Shown: positions 41,894 through 50,747, numbered from the stretch's first letter. The stretch is DNA of 64,000 bases from Clostridiaceae bacterium UBA6110 (GCA_002428415.1 DIWI01000088.1:1-64000), one strand, 5' to 3'. Notes: generated by a model not told the origin, from the letters alone. Numbers and translations: made by a program.

Positions 41894-43849
41894 TTGGAAG
41901 AACAGTCATATGGCACAACTGATGCCAGGGTACCTGAAATAAAGGACTATATCGAAAGATCCCATGAAAGATGCAGGAGATACAAGGTCGGAAGCGACAG
42001 GGTATATTCAAGGCGTATCCTTGAGGGACGCGAGCTGTTCGATAAGCTGGAGGAAAACAACAGCCTCATACTGACCGCAGCTCCTTTCATAAACAATCTT
42101 CATGAGTTCGTAAGGGGCTCTGATTTCTTCACTATACTTACTGACAGGGAAGGATGCATACTCTCTGTAATAGGCGATGAGAACATTCTGACAGAAGCCT
42201 TCTCCTTCCATATGGTTCCAGGTGCATACATGGATGAAAGAAGCATCGGGACAAATGCCATGGGTACCTGCATCGAGGAGAGGACTCCGCTTCAGGTATC
42301 AGGAAGCGAACATTTCGTCAGCGTATACCACAGGTGGACGTGCTCAGCTTCACCGATCTGGGATCCTGATGGAAACCTCATCGGGTCACTTGACCTTACA
42401 GGCTACAGCGATGGAGTTCATTCCCATACGTTAGGCATGGTGGTAGCTGCCGCCCATTCCATAAGCAAGATGATGGAATCCGAGAAGTCCAAGAGCGAAC
42501 TTTCTGAAAAGCAGCTGTTCCATGAGGCGATACTCGACACCTTCCAGGTTGGGGTCGTTGTAATGGACATCAATGGAAATATAGACATGACGAATAACAT
42601 GGCGTGCGACATGTTCGGATACGACAAGGACGACATGAGGAGAATCAATGCCCGGAAGCTTCTCAGGGACTGGGATTCCATACGAAGGAGCCTCATTGAG
42701 GATGGCACGGAATACGAGGCTGATACTGACGTATTTTCAAGGAAGAACAGACTGCAGTACAATGTAAGCATCTACAGACTCACACGAGGGAAATACGATT
42801 CCATTGTAATGGTCCTTAAGGAAGTCAGGAAACAGAGGAAGCTTGCTGAGAAGCTCATGGGCAGAAGGGCAATCTACACCTTTGAAAAGATAATAGGACA
42901 GGACCCGAACTTCGTAAAGGTACTGGACCTTGCAAAGAAAATTTCTGACAGCAAATCCACAGTGCTTCTCATGGGTGAAAGCGGAACCGGAAAGGAGCTA
43001 TTCGCCCAATCCATACACAACAGGTCTACACGTTCAAGGGAGCCGTTCATAGCACTCAATTGCGGTGCCATACCGAGAAACCTGATCGAATCGGAGCTGT
43101 TCGGATATGAGGAGGGTGCTTTCACCGGAGCAAAATCCAAGGGAATGCCGGGAAAGTTTGAGCTTGCAGACGGAGGGACCCTGTTCCTTGATGAGATAGG
43201 GGAAATGCCCATCGACCTGCAGACAAGGCTCTTAAGGGTAATCGAGGAGGGCACTGTCTCAAGGATCGGAAGCATTCATGACAATGTTGTAAATGTAAGG
43301 GTCATCGCAGCTACCAACAGGGAGCTTAGGGATGAGGTCGAAAAGGGCTCGTTCAGGAAGGATCTTTATTACAGACTGAATGTACTTCCTCTGAGGCTTC
43401 CGGCTCTCAAGGAGAGAAGGTCGGACATTCCGATACTTTTCGACTTCTTCATGGGAAGGGTATCCAGAAAGCACAACAAGAAGAGGATTGACCTTTCAAG
43501 AGACCAGATGGACAGGCTCATGGATTATGACTGGCCTGGAAACATAAGAGAGCTCGAAAACTATGTAGAGCTTATAGTAAATACTGAGAATATTCCTGAT
43601 ATTTTCGAACTTAATCGTGGAAAAGGCGATATCCCAAGTTCAGGTTCATCAGGTCCTTCAAGAAGAGTAGCATGCCTCGGTGAAATAGAGAAGGAACATA
43701 TCCTCTTTATGCTGGAGCATGAGGACTGGAACATATCGAAGGCTGCAAAAGCACTTGAGATTGGCAGGAATACCCTTTATCGAAAGCTTGAGGCATATGG
43801 ACTCGATGTATCAATACGGGACAAGGTCCCAGAATGGAACACTAAATAA
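41894..43849 (+). CDS. Sigma-54-dependent transcriptional activator (AcoR-like, GAF-PAS-AAA-Fis)
   Basis: About 651 residues. N-terminal GAF-like sensor (about 60-190), PAS domain (about 215-320), AAA+ sigma-54 interaction domain with GESGTGKE (about 360), GAFTGA (about 407) and DEIGEMP, and a Fis-type helix-turn-helix at the C terminus (AKALEIGRNTLYRKL). Starts at TTG 41894 (or 41891) after GGAGGTGGG. A canonical -24/-12 promoter sits before the AOR gene directly downstream, its obvious target. The GAF/PAS domains could sense an aldehyde, redox state or metabolite. Confidence 0.9.
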   Translation: MEEQSYGTTDARVPEIKDYIERSHERCRRYKVGSDRVYSRRILEGRELFDKLEENNSLILTAAPFINNLHEFVRGSDFFTILTDREGCILSVIGDENILTEAFSFHMVPGAYMDERSIGTNAMGTCIEERTPLQVSGSEHFVSVYHRWTCSASPIWDPDGNLIGSLDLTGYSDGVHSHTLGMVVAAAHSISKMMESEKSKSELSEKQLFHEAILDTFQVGVVVMDINGNIDMTNNMACDMFGYDKDDMRRINARKLLRDWDSIRRSLIEDGTEYEADTDVFSRKNRLQYNVSIYRLTRGKYDSIVMVLKEVRKQRKLAEKLMGRRAIYTFEKIIGQDPNFVKVLDLAKKISDSKSTVLLMGESGTGKELFAQSIHNRSTRSREPFIALNCGAIPRNLIESELFGYEEGAFTGAKSKGMPGKFELADGGTLFLDEIGEMPIDLQTRLLRVIEEGTVSRIGSIHDNVVNVRVIAATNRELRDEVEKGSFRKDLYYRLNVLPLRLPALKERRSDIPILFDFFMGRVSRKHNKKRIDLSRDQMDRLMDYDWPGNIRELENYVELIVNTENIPDIFELNRGKGDIPSSGSSGPSRRVACLGEIEKEHILFMLEHEDWNISKAAKALEIGRNTLYRKLEAYGLDVSIRDKVPEWNTK

Positions 43850-43856
43850 TATGCTC

Positions 43857-43886
43857 AACCGCTCCATTATGGAGCGGTTGTTTTTT
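43857..43886 (+). terminator. Terminator of the activator gene
   Basis: AACCGCTCC / GGAGCGGTT, loop ATTAT, then GTTTTTT. Confidence 0.92.
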
Positions 43887-43937
43887 AGCTGAAATGTAAA
43901 CCATTGCAATTCAAACGTTTTCAGGCTTGGCAATATT

Positions 43938-43953
43938 TGGCATGATTCTTGCT
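43938..43953 (+). promoter_or_regulatory. Sigma-54 (-24/-12) promoter of the AOR gene
   Basis: TGGCATGATTCTTGCT fits TGGCAY-N5-TTGCW, with GG (43939-43940) and GC (43951-43952) exactly 12 bases apart. Predicted start is near 43964, 26 bases before the AOR ATG. The 50 bases upstream, including AAACGTTTTCAG, would hold the activator site. Confidence 0.88.
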
Positions 43954-43989
43954 AATATATTAGTACAGAACAACCATAGGAGGGATCAT

Positions 43990-45795
43990 ATGTCAAACTA
44001 TTACGGATACCAGGGTACAGTACTGAGGGTCGACCTGACTGCAGGAACAGTCAAGAAGGAACAGCTTAATCTTGATGATGCAGTTAAGTTCCTTGGGGGA
44101 AGAGGACTTGGCACTAAGATGCTCATTGATGAGATCGATGCTAACGTAGACGCTCTCAGTCCTGAGAACAAGCTTATCTTCGCAGCAGGACCACTTACAG
44201 GAACCAATACCCCAACCGGCGGCAGGTACATGGTAATAACCAAGTCACCTCTTACAGGAACGGTTGCAAGCTCGAATTCAGGCGGATTCTTCGGCGCAGA
44301 GATGAAGTTTGCCGGCTATGACATGATAGTCCTTGAAGGAAAATCAGAAAAGCCAGTATACCTGAACATAGTTGATGACGAAGTTGAGATAAAGGATGCT
44401 TCAGGGCTTTGGGGAAAGCTTGTTGCAGATACCACTGATACTCTCGAAGGAATCCATGGCGAGAAGGTAAAGGTAGCATGCATAGGACCGGCAGGCGAAA
44501 GAATGTCACTCATGGCTGCAGTCATGAACGACAAGGGAAGGGCAGCAGGCAGGTCAGGAGTCGGTGCCGTAATGGGATCGAAGAACCTTAAGGCTATCGT
44601 TGTCAAGGGATCTAAGAAGGTAGAGGTCAAGGATCCTGCAATGCTCAAGGAAGTATTTGCAAGATGCACCAAGAAGATCAGGGATAACGGCGTTACCGGA
44701 CAGGGACTTCCTGCATACGGAACTGCAGTGCTCGTAAACATAATCAACGAGAATGGCGTACTGCCAACCAAGAATTTCCAGGAGTCACAGTTCTCCTTTG
44801 CTGAAGAGATAAGTGGAGAGACTCTTGCTGAGAAGTATCTTACAAGAAAGGACCCATGCTTCAGATGTCCGATAGGCTGCGGAAGATATTGCGAAGTTGA
44901 CGACATAAAGGGACAGGGACCAGAATACGAGACAGTATGGGCTTTCGGCTCTGACTGCGGAGTAAAGGACCTTCCAGCTGTAATTAAGGCTAACTACTGG
45001 TGCAACGAGTACGGACTTGACACAATTTCCGCTGGTGCAACCATAGCAGCTGCAATGGAGCTTTATCAGAGAGGCTATATCAAGAAGGAAGAGCTTGGCG
45101 ACGGACCTGAGCTGGTTTGGGGAAGCGCTGAGGCCATAGTGGAATGGACAAAGAGAATGGGAGCGGTAGAAGGCTACGGTGCAAAACTTGCTGAAGGCTC
45201 ATACAGGCTTTGCGACAGCTATGGTGTTCCAGAATATTCAATGACAGTTAAGAAGCAGGAGCTTCCTGCATATGACTCAAGAGGAATACAGGGACACGGA
45301 ATTTCCTATGCAACTTCAAACAGAGGCGGATGCCATGTAAGAGGATACATGATCTCCCCTGAGATACTTGGACTTCCAGAGAAGCTTGACAGGTTCACAC
45401 TTGAAGGTAAAGCAGAATGGACCAAGATATTCCAGGATTTCACAGCGGCTATAGATTCGTCAGGACTTTGCCTGTTCACATCCTTTGCTATGGGTGCAGA
45501 CGACTATGCTGACCTCATAAACGCTATCACCGGCTCTACATACACTGGAGCTGAATTCATCGAGGCAGGCGAGAGAGTATGGAACCTTGAGAGAGTATGG
45601 AACATGAAGGCAGGCATAGCTGCATCAGAGGATACACTTCCAAAGAGACTTCTTGAGGAGCCGATTGCTGAAGGACCATCAAAGGGCTGGGTAACCAAGC
45701 TTAATGAGACTCTTCCTGAGTACTACAAGGTCAGAGGATGGTCGGAGGCTGGAGTTCCATCGGAAGACAAGCTTTCAGCACTTGGACTGAAGTAA
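43990..45795 (+). CDS. aor: Tungsten-dependent aldehyde:ferredoxin oxidoreductase
   Basis: 601 residues. The N-terminal pterin-binding region (GGRGLGTKML, PLTGTNTPTGGRY) and the [4Fe-4S] cysteines CFRCPIGC (about 290) with a later Cys in GLCLF (about 493) identify AOR. It interconverts aldehydes and carboxylates using ferredoxin, linking amino acid or acid metabolism to alcohol formation. ATG 43990 is 5 bases after AGGAGGG. It is followed by a MoaD-like gene for its cofactor and is under a sigma-54 promoter. Confidence 0.94.
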   Translation: MSNYYGYQGTVLRVDLTAGTVKKEQLNLDDAVKFLGGRGLGTKMLIDEIDANVDALSPENKLIFAAGPLTGTNTPTGGRYMVITKSPLTGTVASSNSGGFFGAEMKFAGYDMIVLEGKSEKPVYLNIVDDEVEIKDASGLWGKLVADTTDTLEGIHGEKVKVACIGPAGERMSLMAAVMNDKGRAAGRSGVGAVMGSKNLKAIVVKGSKKVEVKDPAMLKEVFARCTKKIRDNGVTGQGLPAYGTAVLVNIINENGVLPTKNFQESQFSFAEEISGETLAEKYLTRKDPCFRCPIGCGRYCEVDDIKGQGPEYETVWAFGSDCGVKDLPAVIKANYWCNEYGLDTISAGATIAAAMELYQRGYIKKEELGDGPELVWGSAEAIVEWTKRMGAVEGYGAKLAEGSYRLCDSYGVPEYSMTVKKQELPAYDSRGIQGHGISYATSNRGGCHVRGYMISPEILGLPEKLDRFTLEGKAEWTKIFQDFTAAIDSSGLCLFTSFAMGADDYADLINAITGSTYTGAEFIEAGERVWNLERVWNMKAGIAASEDTLPKRLLEEPIAEGPSKGWVTKLNETLPEYYKVRGWSEAGVPSEDKLSALGLK

Positions 45796-45805
45796 GGAGG
45801 AACCA

Positions 45806-46030
45806 TTGGACCTTACGATAAGGCTGTTCGCCACACTGCGTGAAAACAGGGGTAAGATTCTTAACCTTGAGGTGTCGGAGGGTGAATCCATCCGTACAAT
45901 ACTCGGCTCCATGGGAATCATGGAGGAGGATGTGGCAATACTGCTTAGAAACGGAAGGGATGCATCTCTTGATGATTTTCCTGAGGATAAGGACACGCTT
46001 TCAGTTTTCCCGCCAGTAGGCGGGGGCTGA
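45806..46030 (+). CDS. MoaD/ThiS-family sulfur carrier
   Basis: 74-residue ubiquitin-fold protein ending in Gly-Gly-Gly (FPPVGGG), the C terminus that is thiocarboxylated to donate sulfur for molybdo/tungstopterin. Starts at TTG 45806 after AAGGAGG. Linked to aor by 10 bases, a common AOR-MoaD arrangement, so it likely serves the tungsten cofactor. The tail has three glycines where two are usual. Confidence 0.86.
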   Translation: MDLTIRLFATLRENRGKILNLEVSEGESIRTILGSMGIMEEDVAILLRNGRDASLDDFPEDKDTLSVFPPVGGG

Positions 46031-46042
46031 AGACAATAGAGG

Positions 46043-46067
46043 ATCCGGGCGATGCCCGGATTCTTTC
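46043..46067 (+). terminator. Terminator of the aor operon
   Basis: ATCCGGGC / GCCCGGAT, 3-base loop, then TCTTTCTT. Confidence 0.82.
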
Positions 46068-46078
46068 TTGTATGGTGA

Positions 46079-46108
46079 TTGAAGTGACTGCCCTAAAGGA
46101 TATATAAT
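46079..46108 (+). promoter_or_regulatory. Promoter of the M20 amidohydrolase gene
   Basis: TTGAAG (46079-46084) and TATAAT (46103-46108), 18-base spacer. Confidence 0.6.
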
Positions 46109-46140
46109 CAGTGTAATTGAATTTGAAGGGAGGGGTATAT

Positions 46141-47319
46141 CTGTCAAAGAGGATATCGGAGATACTTGAAAAGAATTATGACGAGATAGTGTCCATAAGG
46201 CACCAAATACACATGGAGCCTGAGATCGCATTTGAAGAGGTAAAGACAGCTGCACTCGTTGCAGAGACCCTCAAAAAGCTTGGCATAGAGACAAGGACAG
46301 GGATTGCGAAAACCGGTGTACTTGGAACGCTCCATGGCAAAGGACCAGGTCGGACAGTGCTGCTTCGGGCGGACATGGATGCATTGCCCGTTGATGAGAT
46401 GGCTGATGTTCCGTATAGGTCCAAGGTAAAGGGGAAGATGCACGCTTGCGGTCATGATGCACATACCTCAGGACTTCTTGGTGCTGCCATGATTCTGTCT
46501 GAGCTTAGGGATTCATTTGACGGATGCGTCAAGTTCATGTTCCAGCCAGCTGAAGAAGAGGATGGCGGAGCACTGCCCATGATAGAGGAAGGAATACTTG
46601 AATCGCCTAAGGTTGATGCGGCCTTCGGATGCCACCTGTGGGGACTGATGAAGGAGGGGAAGGTAGCAGTATCCGGCGGACCGATTATGGCTTCGCCTGA
46701 TGTGTTCGACCTTGAGATCAAAGGAAAGGGAGGGCACGGTGCCCAGCCTCACCTCACAATCGATCCAATAGCAGTATCCGCCGCCATCATTACCGCATTC
46801 CACAATATGACAGGCAGAAGGGTGGATCCTCTGGTCCCGGCAGTGGTCTCGGTATGCAGCATAAACGGCGGCGAAGTTCATAATGTAATACCTGAAAAGG
46901 TAATTATGAACGGCACCATCAGGACCCTTGATGAGGAAACAAGGCAGAGGATCCCTATGGAGCTTGAGAAGCTGGCAAACGGCATAGCCGAGTCCATGGG
47001 AGCAACCGCCACCTTCATATACGGCAAAAGGTTCCCCGTCCTCGTCAATGACCACGAGATGGCGCGTCTCGCGAGAGATTCTTTCAAGAAGCATGCCGGT
47101 GATGAAAATGTCTCAGACAACCAGATCCAGTCAATGGGAGGAGAAGATTTCGCCTACCTTGGCCAGCATGTTCCTTCCGCCTACGCCTTCATCGGCATTG
47201 CGGAGGATGAAGCTAGTCCGGTCCTTCACCACAATCCATTTTTTGGCTTCGATGACTCCAACATGAAGCTTCTGTCCAAAGGGCTGGCACAGATAGCACT
47301 GGACTTCCTGTCAGAGTAA
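46141..47319 (+). CDS. M20-family amidohydrolase / aminoacylase
   Basis: 392 residues. Metal-binding motifs RADMDALPV (about 77), HACGHDAHTS (about 101), PAEEEDGG (about 135) and the final HHNPFFGF fit the M20D amidohydrolases that cleave N-acyl amino acids, hippurate-like amides or N-acetyl-diaminopimelate. The likely start is a rare CTG at 46141, about 5 bases after GAAGGGAGGGG; the in-frame TTG 46117 lies upstream of that site. Substrate unknown. Confidence 0.85.
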   Translation: MSKRISEILEKNYDEIVSIRHQIHMEPEIAFEEVKTAALVAETLKKLGIETRTGIAKTGVLGTLHGKGPGRTVLLRADMDALPVDEMADVPYRSKVKGKMHACGHDAHTSGLLGAAMILSELRDSFDGCVKFMFQPAEEEDGGALPMIEEGILESPKVDAAFGCHLWGLMKEGKVAVSGGPIMASPDVFDLEIKGKGGHGAQPHLTIDPIAVSAAIITAFHNMTGRRVDPLVPAVVSVCSINGGEVHNVIPEKVIMNGTIRTLDEETRQRIPMELEKLANGIAESMGATATFIYGKRFPVLVNDHEMARLARDSFKKHAGDENVSDNQIQSMGGEDFAYLGQHVPSAYAFIGIAEDEASPVLHHNPFFGFDDSNMKLLSKGLAQIALDFLSE

Positions 47320-47368
47320 ATTACTGTAATTCTCATGCTGCAGACATCAGATTATTGTCATAAATAGT

Positions 47369-47408
47369 AAAGGTCATGACCGGACAAATCTGCCTGGTCA
47401 TGACCTTT
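47369..47408. terminator. Bidirectional terminator
   Basis: AAAGGTCATGACC / GGTCATGACCTTT, 13-bp stem with T run on the plus strand, between convergent genes. Confidence 0.9.
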
Positions 47409-47430
47409 TTTTTGCCTATTTCGGCAGAGT

Positions 47431-48072
47431 CTAAACTCTCTCCATTTCAGCAAGGAATGCCTGTATTGGCTGGTTTCCGAGAAGCTCATGCTTATCGTTA
47501 ATGACTATCTTCGGAACACCTGATACGTTAAATTTGTTCGAAAGGTCGAAGAATGTCTCAGCCTCTACCATCTCCGCATCGATAAATGGATTCAGAAGTG
47601 CCATCTTATGAGCCTTCTGAACTGCTCCTGCGCAGTGTGGGCAGCTCAGAGTGACGAAAACCTTGATATTGGTAGGCTTGTCGATCTTCCTGATCCTTTC
47701 CTCAAGGTCCTTTGGAAGCTCAGAAGTCCTTCCTGATACTTCAAGCAGGGCAGGGATGAATGAATTTATCTCATGTCCAGCTGGAATTCCATTGAACTTC
47801 ACACCCTCGTATTTGCCATCCTTATTGAGAAGAACTATGCTTGGAACCATGGTAACATTGTATTCCCTGGCGAGCTCGGAATCCTTGTCAAGGTCATACT
47901 TCTTGAGATGTATGAGGTCGCTGAGCTCCTCTATCTCCTCCATGTACCCTGTGGTCTCTTCACAGCTGTAGCATTCGCCTTCCTTCGTGAACAGGGCGAT
48001 CGTGACATCCCCTCCGAGGTCATTAAAGACCTCCTTAAGCTGGCTTCTCAATTCTTCGTTGAACATTTTCAT
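47431..48072 (-). CDS. Two-domain thioredoxin-fold protein (protein disulfide oxidoreductase-like)
   Basis: 213 residues in two thioredoxin-fold halves. The first has a CYSC motif near 34-37, the second CPHC near 145-148, each followed by the cis-Pro segment (TMVPSIV, SGVPKIV). This layout matches PDO/glutaredoxin-like proteins and the N-terminal part of AhpF. It lies 54 bases downstream of a thioredoxin reductase on the same strand, probably its electron donor. GGAGG precedes three closely spaced ATG codons (48078, 48072, 48066). Confidence 0.82.
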   Translation of the reverse strand: MKMFNEELRSQLKEVFNDLGGDVTIALFTKEGECYSCEETTGYMEEIEELSDLIHLKKYDLDKDSELAREYNVTMVPSIVLLNKDGKYEGVKFNGIPAGHEINSFIPALLEVSGRTSELPKDLEERIRKIDKPTNIKVFVTLSCPHCAGAVQKAHKMALLNPFIDAEMVEAETFFDLSNKFNVSGVPKIVINDKHELLGNQPIQAFLAEMERV

Positions 48073-48126
48073 TTTCATTTTCCTCCATTTATCGGTATTT
48101 TATTTCAATATATTTTTAGCTTTCAA

Positions 48127-49116
48127 TCAGGCCTTCAGCCTGTTAAGGTATTCACTTGCAGAGAGTGCAGCCTTAGCTCCGTCGCTTGCTGCTATGACTA
48201 TCTGCTTGTAGGGCACTTCTGTGACATCGCCTGCTGCGAATATTCCGGGTACGTTTGTCTCATTCTTCTGGCTAACAATGATTTCGCCATGGCCGTTAAG
48301 GCTTAGAATCTTGCCGAAGGGTCCGGTAAATGGATCATGTCCGATCTCAACGAACAGTCCGTCTCCTTTGATCGTCTTTTCCTCACCAGTAGAGTTGTCT
48401 CTGGCCTTAAGCCCTTTGAATGTGCCATCTCCAATCACCTCTGTAATTGTAGTGCCGAGCATCACACTGATCTTCGGATTCGAGTACAGCTGGTCCGTCA
48501 GAACCTTGTCGGACCTGAACTGGCTCCTGTGTACTATGGTGACCTTAGCTGCGAACTTGGCAAGGTCTATTGCAGCTTCAGCAGCTGAGTTTCCACCGCC
48601 TGAAACGAATACCTCCCTGCCCTTGAAGAAGGGTCCGTCGCATATGGCGCAGTAGGATACGCCCTTGCCTGAGTACTCGGACTCACCAGGAACACCAAGT
48701 GTCCTTGGCTTTGAGCCTGTAGCAACTATCAGGGCTCTTGCCCTGTAGACTTCACCATTATCAAGTGAAAGGCTGTGTACTCCAGCTTCTGCAGTTACTC
48801 CAAGTACCTCAACATCAGAGAGGACCGGAATGCCGTTCTGGTCAACGTGTGACAGGAATTCATGTACCAGGCCTTCGCCTGAAATTGTCTTTATCCCGAG
48901 GTAATTGTCTACATCCGAGGTATCCAGGATCTGGCCGCCTTTCCTTTTGGTAAGGATGCCGGTTGTCAGACCTTTCCTTGATGCATATAAAGCGGCATTG
49001 AGGCCTGCCGGTCCTCCGCCGACCACCAGAATGTCATATACGATCTCAGGATTCAGAGTGTTTTGACTTGACGTTGCAAATGTGCTACCGAAGTCGAGAT
49101 TAAGCTTGAAACTCAT
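48127..49116 (-). CDS. trxB: Thioredoxin reductase-like flavoprotein
   Basis: 329 residues. FAD site VVGGGPAGLNAALYA (about 31), redox disulfide CAICD (about 155), NAD(P) site SGGGNSAAEAA (about 174) and C-terminal FAAGDVTE. The second basic position of the NADPH-type HRRxxxR motif is replaced (HRSQFRSD), so the coenzyme may be NADH. An extra 25-residue N terminus precedes the FAD domain. ATG follows AAAGGAGG. It likely reduces the two-domain thioredoxin-fold protein encoded next. Confidence 0.88.
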   Translation of the reverse strand: MSFKLNLDFGSTFATSSQNTLNPEIVYDILVVGGGPAGLNAALYASRKGLTTGILTKRKGGQILDTSDVDNYLGIKTISGEGLVHEFLSHVDQNGIPVLSDVEVLGVTAEAGVHSLSLDNGEVYRARALIVATGSKPRTLGVPGESEYSGKGVSYCAICDGPFFKGREVFVSGGGNSAAEAAIDLAKFAAKVTIVHRSQFRSDKVLTDQLYSNPKISVMLGTTITEVIGDGTFKGLKARDNSTGEEKTIKGDGLFVEIGHDPFTGPFGKILSLNGHGEIIVSQKNETNVPGIFAAGDVTEVPYKQIVIAASDGAKAALSASEYLNRLKA

Positions 49117-49165
49117 GGCTTTCCTCCTTTATAAGGGACGGAACTTGAAGGTTGTCCCTTTTAGA

Positions 49166-49205
49166 AGATGCATTCGCAGCAATTGATACTGTTGCCTATG
49201 CATCT
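49166..49205. repeat. Imperfect palindrome at the 3' end of the RAYT-like gene
   Basis: AGATGCAT-TC-GCAGCA-N8-TGTTGC-CT-ATGCATCT: 8 bp, 2x2 internal loop, 6 bp with one G-T, loop of 8. It touches the stop codon of the minus-strand gene. Either that gene's terminator or a REP/IS200-type end remnant. Confidence 0.6.
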
Positions 49206-49914
49206 ATGTGTTCTTTATTATCTTGCATACTGTAGATTCGCTTATACCGCCGAAAAGCACTCCGATTTCCTTTAAAGAGAGGGTGGTCCTCTTCCTGAAA
49301 TCATGGATCATCTGGTTGCGCAGTTCCCGGTCGTTAAGCAGTTCGTCCAATGTCTGACCAGAGTCCTGTGCTATGGATGAAAGCTTTACTTTCGCTTCCT
49401 CCAGGGTGTGGAGGCAATCTCTGCACTCCTTGTCAGACTGAAGGACATCTGCAGGCTCAGTGTCTTCCTTCTTGAGGGGGCTCACCCAGTCGAGCTTGAG
49501 AGGGGACTTCCCGCTGTAAACACAGAAGCTGTTCCATTCTGTAGCTTCCTTGCTTCTGTCATGCAGAGCACCGATCGTCTTAAGTGTCTCATCCCTGTCA
49601 TTCATGAGAGTGCTCCTGTACCTGTCCTTAAAGAGCCTGCCCTTGCACTTTACGTACATTGCGTAGCCTATGTTGATGCTCTTCATCACCTTCGACAGGT
49701 CACTGCCGTTGGTGTCAAGTACAAGCTGATATTCATTGTCTGAAAGGAGACAATATGCATATAGCTTGAAATTGAAATTTGACTGGGTCCTTTTAAGTAT
49801 CTCCATGAAACGGTACCTGTCGCCCTCATTCTCAAAGAGCACCCTCTCACCGCCTCCGGTCTGGCGGATCAGGAAGGTTCCGAAATCGTCCTTTATACGT
49901 GCTGTCCGTGCCAA
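49204..49914 (-). CDS. RAYT/IS200-like transposase relative with degenerate catalytic site and C-terminal HTH
   Basis: 236 residues. The start MARTARIKDDFGTF, then AYCLLSDNEYQLVL and SDLSKVMKSINIGYAMYVK with KDRYRS align with REP-associated Y1 transposases. In active members the second motif reads YCLMPNHVHLL; here both His of HUH are absent (SDNEYQ), so DNA cleavage is unlikely. The C-terminal 50 residues end in a helix-turn-helix-like LSLKEIGVLFGGISESTVCK. TTG 49914 fits the family N terminus and AGGTGG spacing; GTG 49923 is an alternative. Possibly a domesticated DNA- or RNA-binding protein. Confidence 0.7.
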   Translation of the reverse strand: MARTARIKDDFGTFLIRQTGGGERVLFENEGDRYRFMEILKRTQSNFNFKLYAYCLLSDNEYQLVLDTNGSDLSKVMKSINIGYAMYVKCKGRLFKDRYRSTLMNDRDETLKTIGALHDRSKEATEWNSFCVYSGKSPLKLDWVSPLKKEDTEPADVLQSDKECRDCLHTLEEAKVKLSSIAQDSGQTLDELLNDRELRNQMIHDFRKRTTLSLKEIGVLFGGISESTVCKIIKNT

Positions 49915-50057
49915 CCTTACCACCTGCCTTCATTAACAATATATCAGCGATTCAAGTATAAGTCAAGTACCGTCCCCATAAATTTTCCTGTGATGAACCC
50001 TGTGTTGAAACCTTGCAGCGTTTGGGTGCTATAATCATCAGTAAGAGGTGATCTTTA

Positions 50058-50747
50058 GTGGAAGAGATAAGGGTGCTCCTGGTTGATGACGAGCCGGGGA
50101 TAAGGGATATGATAAAGGAATATATGACAGGAGGCGGGTATGAGCCTGATGAAGCAGGAGATGGCCTTAGAGCGCTTGAGATGCTTGAGGTGAAGAAGTA
50201 CGACATTGTAGTCCTGGACATCATGATGCCCGGCATGGACGGCTGGAGCGTGGCTAAGGCTATAAGGAAGACTTCGGACATTCCGATCATCATGCTTTCA
50301 GCGCGCGGTGAGGAGTACGACAAGCTTCTTGGCTTCGACATGGGGATCGACGACTACATGGTAAAGCCCTTCAGTCCCAGGGAGCTGCTTGCAAGGATCA
50401 GGGCTCTGACAGCGAGAAGAAGGAGGGAAGTCATTTCCTCCGGCAGAAGGCTCGAGTTCGGAAGCCTGGTCATTGACCTTGACGGGCGAAAGGTCATGAA
50501 CTCATCAGAGGCTCTGCAGCTCACACCGAAGGAGTTCGAGTTGCTGTCATTCCTTGCTGAGAATCCCGGCAAGGCGTTCACAAGGGACCATATCCTGTCC
50601 GCAGTATGGGGATATGACTTCGAAGGAGACGACAGGACAGTCGATACGCATATCAAGCAGCTGAGGGAAAGGCTAGGAGAGTCCAGGAAGATGATAGTGA
50701 CTGTCTGGGGCACCGGCTACAAGTTCGACCCGGAGGTGGGATCATGA
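50058..50747 (+). CDS. OmpR/PhoB-family response regulator
   Basis: 229 residues. The receiver domain (1-120) has DDE, phosphoacceptor LDIMMPG (Asp near 54) and Lys in VKPFS; the winged helix (about 130-227) ends in VRTVDTHI-like DRTVDTHIKQLRERL. GTG start after AGAGGTGAT. It overlaps the kinase gene by 4 bases. Likely target: the ferredoxin operon at 52228, whose promoter holds tandem repeats. Confidence 0.92.
   Translation: MEEIRVLLVDDEPGIRDMIKEYMTGGGYEPDEAGDGLRALEMLEVKKYDIVVLDIMMPGMDGWSVAKAIRKTSDIPIIMLSARGEEYDKLLGFDMGIDDYMVKPFSPRELLARIRALTARRRREVISSGRRLEFGSLVIDLDGRKVMNSSEALQLTPKEFELLSFLAENPGKAFTRDHILSAVWGYDFEGDDRTVDTHIKQLRERLGESRKMIVTVWGTGYKFDPEVGS

Noticed and set aside
43928..43941. A second -24/-12 element overlapping the first before aor
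   Set aside because: GG to GC distance is 11, not 12, and the TTGC part is missing.
46513..47094. Long antisense frame (193 codons) opposite the M20 amidohydrolase gene, and similar ones opposite aroC, aor and thioredoxin reductase
   Set aside because: They lie entirely opposite genes with clear motifs, lack ribosome sites and give Ser/Cys-rich low-complexity products.
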